A program made the position numbers and the translations under genes. From Pseudobdellovibrionaceae bacterium (GTDB taxonomy: Bacteria > Bdellovibrionota > Bdellovibrionia > Bdellovibrionales > JAMPXM01), in the NCBI GenBank assembly GCA_913774795.1, contig CAJYIL010000021.1, positions 1-7,675 of the forward strand: a DNA stretch of 7,675 nt, written 5' to 3'. Each line of letters starts with the position of its first letter. Position 1 is the first letter of the stretch. Positions 5,769 to 7,675 of this stretch are shown piece after piece. The notes under the pieces were generated by a model. The model was not told the DNA's origin. It did no database searches and saw only the letters and a program-made list of their open reading frames with translations.

Positions 5769-6333
5769 AACCGCGAAGCAAACAAATCATGCGTGGTATC
5801 AGGTGTGGGCAGCGGCTCTTTTGACCGGAATGAGAAATGGCGAATTGTACGCTCTCACCTGGAGTAATGTGGATTTTGAGAACAAGATCATTACACTCTC
5901 AAGATCCTACAACACACGAACGAGAAGCTATAAGTGCACCAAGTCTGGTTGCTGGCGGCAAATTCCAATCTCTCCTGAGTTAGAATTGATTCTTAAGGAA
6001 TTGAAGCTAGCGGCAGGGAATCGTGCAGAAGTGTTGCCACGCTTAAGCGGTTGGGAAAAAGGCATTGAAGCAAAAATCCTTCGGGGCTTTTGCAAAATGA
6101 TCGGCCTTCCAAGCATCAAGTTCCATACGCTTCGTGCTTGCTTTGCGACGCAACTGATACGAACAGGTGTTCCGCCAATTCAGATCCAAAAGATCTGTGG
6201 CTGGAAGGATTTAGAGACCATGCAAATCTATATCAGACTTGCCGGAATCGAAATCCAAGGGGTCACCGATCAGCTTAAGTTCTTGCCGGAAGATCAGATA
6301 ATGGGAAAGGTCGTGGGGTTTTTCACAGGGTGA
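5749..6333 (+). pseudogene. Tyrosine recombinase (phage-type integrase), N-terminally truncated remnant
   Basis: The catalytic domain of a tyrosine integrase (which cuts and rejoins DNA at att sites). Residues are numbered from GTG 5803. Arg11 (LLTGMRNGEL), Lys47 (TKSG beta-hairpin), His108 and Arg111 (HTLRACFATQL), Trp134 in place of the more common His (CGWKDLETMQIY) and nucleophile Tyr143 are all present. Family-like sequence continues upstream of the GTG without a start (LLLRTAKQTNHAWYQVW) until the TAG at 5746-5748, and there is no Shine-Dalgarno at 5803. About half of a usual ~350-400-residue integrase, namely the arm-binding and core-binding domains, is missing. It is therefore most likely a broken gene, although the catalytic part is intact and could still be translated. 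The element it served probably included the tRNA-Ser-proximal segment. Confidence 0.85.
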
Positions 6334-6343
6334 CACTCTGTGA
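6323..6343. repeat. 21-bp near-perfect palindrome over the integrase stop codon
   Basis: Arms of 10 bp (TCACAGGGTG and CACTCTGTGA) with a single G-T mismatch are centred on 6333, the last base of the integrase stop codon. There is no T-run on either side, so it is not a normal terminator. It directly abuts the right TGGCTnCA cluster. An operator or recombination accessory site is possible. Confidence 0.55.
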
Positions 6344-6362
6344 TGGCTTCACGCTGGCTACA
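6344..6362 (+). repeat. Two TGGCTnCA direct repeats at 11-bp phase (right cluster)
   Basis: TGGCTTCA (6344) and TGGCTACA (6355) are 11 bp apart, the same motif and spacing as the left cluster at 4552-4581 and in the same orientation. They lie just after the integrase stop codon. Confidence 0.55.
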
Positions 6363-6563
6363 ATGTCATCCAAACTTGCGAAATAACGGCGGAAGCGAAG
6401 AATCCGCCAATTCAACAAGCATTCAAAAATAATCAGATAACGTGACTGACGGTCTCGAGCGCCGAGTTGGCTGCCTGGAAGTTCGTCACGCCAAAGGCTA
6501 TTAATATAACACTTGTTCAATTTAATTAGTTTATGTTCGCTGCTAGAATTCATCCCCTAAATC

Positions 6564-6569
6564 GGGGAG
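6564..6569 (+). promoter_or_regulatory. Ribosome binding site of the PAS protein
   Basis: GGGGAG lies 6 nt before GTG 6576 and selects it as the start; an in-frame TAA at 6558-6560 excludes anything further upstream. CCCC at 6554-6557 could pair with GGGG at 6564-6567 and mask the site. Confidence 0.7.
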
Positions 6570-6575
6570 AATTTT

Positions 6576-7675
6576 GTGCCTACGCAAAAAGAGAATCGAC
6601 TCTCGCCACGCGAGGCCGCACGCATCTTGCGGCAGAATTTAGTCAGCATTATCGCCACTTGGCGTGCGAAACCATTGAGTTCGCAGCAACTCTCGCGATC
6701 GGTCTCCGATCACCTTCCTGATCTTATTCTCTTTCTCTGCGATCACCTTTCGAACTCAACTTCAGCGAGCTTGGCGCGCGCTCGCCTAAAATTCGTCTTG
6801 AGAGATGCTTGTACGGGCCACCATTCAGATTTTCCGACGAGACGGTTGAGTTCGTGTCTGAAAGACCTCGCTCTTCTCCAACATGCGATCGCCGATTTTT
6901 TTAAGCCCTATCCTCCGCTGTCGAACCTTACGAGAAGTCGGCTCAATCGCGCATTCAACATTGCAAACGAATCGGTCCTTTCTTCTTTCGCGCACATACG
7001 AACACGCAGCGGTAAGCGAAAGCTCGACGAGTTGATGCGAAAGTTCAATGAAGCTGACCATCAACTTGACCAATTTTTCGGGCGCGCTCCTCTGCCGATG
7101 GCCGTGCTGATCGGTCGAGAATATCTTTACGTCTTTGCCAACGAGGCTTATTCGTCGCTAACGAAACGCCGCTGTCTTGAACGACGAGTATCCGACGTTT
7201 TTACGAACGAGGAGACGGCAAACTTTATGCCTTTTCTAGAGAAGGTTTGGGCAACCCAAGAGCCTGTTCAGGGAAATGAGTTCTGTTTTTCAACGACTGA
7301 TCTAAATGGGAAATTGGTACAGCGATGTTTGTGCCCAGGATATTACCCTCTCAAGGATCGCTCGGGTGAGATGATCGGCATCACCGTGATTCATATGGAT
7401 GTCACGGAGCGTGTCAGGAACGAAAACCTGCGCCTCGAGTCGGAGGCGACACTCAAACAAATCGCGAACTCTCTACCGGTGTTGATCTGGACCGCCGACG
7501 CTACCGGAAAAACCCAGTGGTGCAATGATCGGTGGTATGAGTTTGCGAACCAGCCTCGTTCGAGTTCGGGAGACATTCCTGCCATTGAAATTCATCCCGA
7601 TGACCTAGAGCGTGTGAACAAAACGTGGGACGCCTGCTTGAAAACGGGTCAGAGCTACGAAATAGAATTTCGTCG
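6576..7675 (+). CDS. Multi-PAS sensory protein, probable histidine kinase (5' part, runs off the window)
   Basis: 366 codons are visible from GTG 6576 to the right edge, with no stop. Residues 1-~165 are helical and Arg/Leu-rich (LSPREAARILRQNLVSIIATW onward), resembling the N-terminal helical modules found before PAS domains in soluble sensors (RsbRD-like); this assignment is tentative. A first PAS domain spans ~169-280 (PMAVLIGREYLYVFANEAYSSLT to GITVIHMDVTERV, the PAC-type end). A linker helix then leads into a second PAS domain from ~293 (IANSLPVLIWTADATGKTQW, HPDDLERV). No signal peptide or membrane helix is seen, so it senses cytoplasmic signals. PAS pairs of this kind usually precede HisKA and HATPase_c domains, which would lie beyond the edge; a GGDEF or other output cannot be excluded. 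Confidence 0.88.
   Translation, partial: MPTQKENRLSPREAARILRQNLVSIIATWRAKPLSSQQLSRSVSDHLPDLILFLCDHLSNSTSASLARARLKFVLRDACTGHHSDFPTRRLSSCLKDLALLQHAIADFFKPYPPLSNLTRSRLNRAFNIANESVLSSFAHIRTRSGKRKLDELMRKFNEADHQLDQFFGRAPLPMAVLIGREYLYVFANEAYSSLTKRRCLERRVSDVFTNEETANFMPFLEKVWATQEPVQGNEFCFSTTDLNGKLVQRCLCPGYYPLKDRSGEMIGITVIHMDVTERVRNENLRLESEATLKQIANSLPVLIWTADATGKTQWCNDRWYEFANQPRSSSGDIPAIEIHPDDLERVNKTWDACLKTGQSYEIEFR

Larger units (their letters stand above)
6334..6575. other. Non-coding stretch between integrase remnant and PAS gene
   Basis: No gene seen. It holds the right repeat cluster (6344-6362), a 6-bp hairpin GGCGGA/TCCGCC (6388-6393/6403-6408) without a T-run, and an AT-rich block at 6500-6540 that probably carries the promoter of the PAS gene. 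No clean -35/-10 pair could be assigned. Confidence 0.45.

Noticed and set aside
1..7675. CRISPR arrays, rRNA, IS element ends
   Set aside because: No regularly spaced long repeats, no rRNA-like sequence, and no transposase or matching terminal inverted repeats were seen.

Overview
The window looks like chromosomal DNA of a Gram-negative bacterium, with GC-rich-leaning codon use in the core genes. The combination of a GYF-like domain / membrane helix / long TPR protein with a soluble multi-PAS sensor recalls Bdellovibrionota (Bdellovibrio-like predatory or related bacteria). That placement is an inference from protein style, not from a marker gene.

Layout. (1) 1-398: the 3' end of murA (peptidoglycan precursor synthesis), with its own terminator at 426-457. 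(2) 399-917: a convergent, mostly non-coding stretch. On the minus strand it holds a 45-codon ORF (604-741) that looks like a tiny exported or membrane peptide, followed by a 3' region with three copies of CCCCTCC. One copy lies in the loop of a strong minus-strand terminator (474-509), and a second lies in an identical loop of a neighbouring hairpin (519-550). (3) 918-4250: a two-gene unit, a 1006-residue membrane-anchored TPR protein and, 3 nt later, a 102-residue three-helix membrane protein. (4) 4282-4427: promoter and gene for tRNA-Ser(UGA), with the CCA end encoded. (5) 4428-6575: a region resembling the remains of an integrated element. It has a strong bidirectional terminator, a minus-strand gene for an exported beta-propeller-like protein (4753-5658), and the C-terminal catalytic half of a tyrosine recombinase (5749-6333). 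It also has two clusters of the 8-mer TGGCTnCA phased at exactly 11 bp (4552-4581 and 6344-6362), which bracket the segment. (6) 6576-7675: the 5' part of a cytoplasmic multi-PAS sensory protein, probably a histidine kinase, running off the window.

How it fits together. murA, the TPR operon, the tRNA and the PAS protein look like resident genes. The tRNA-adjacent segment with integrase remnant, lower-GC cargo gene and flanking phased repeats looks like a decayed integrative element. The most unusual signals are the repeated anti-Shine-Dalgarno-like loops near 474-586 and the phased TGGCTnCA repeats. Neither is explained by the protein-coding annotation. No complete, obviously new multi-gene system is visible.
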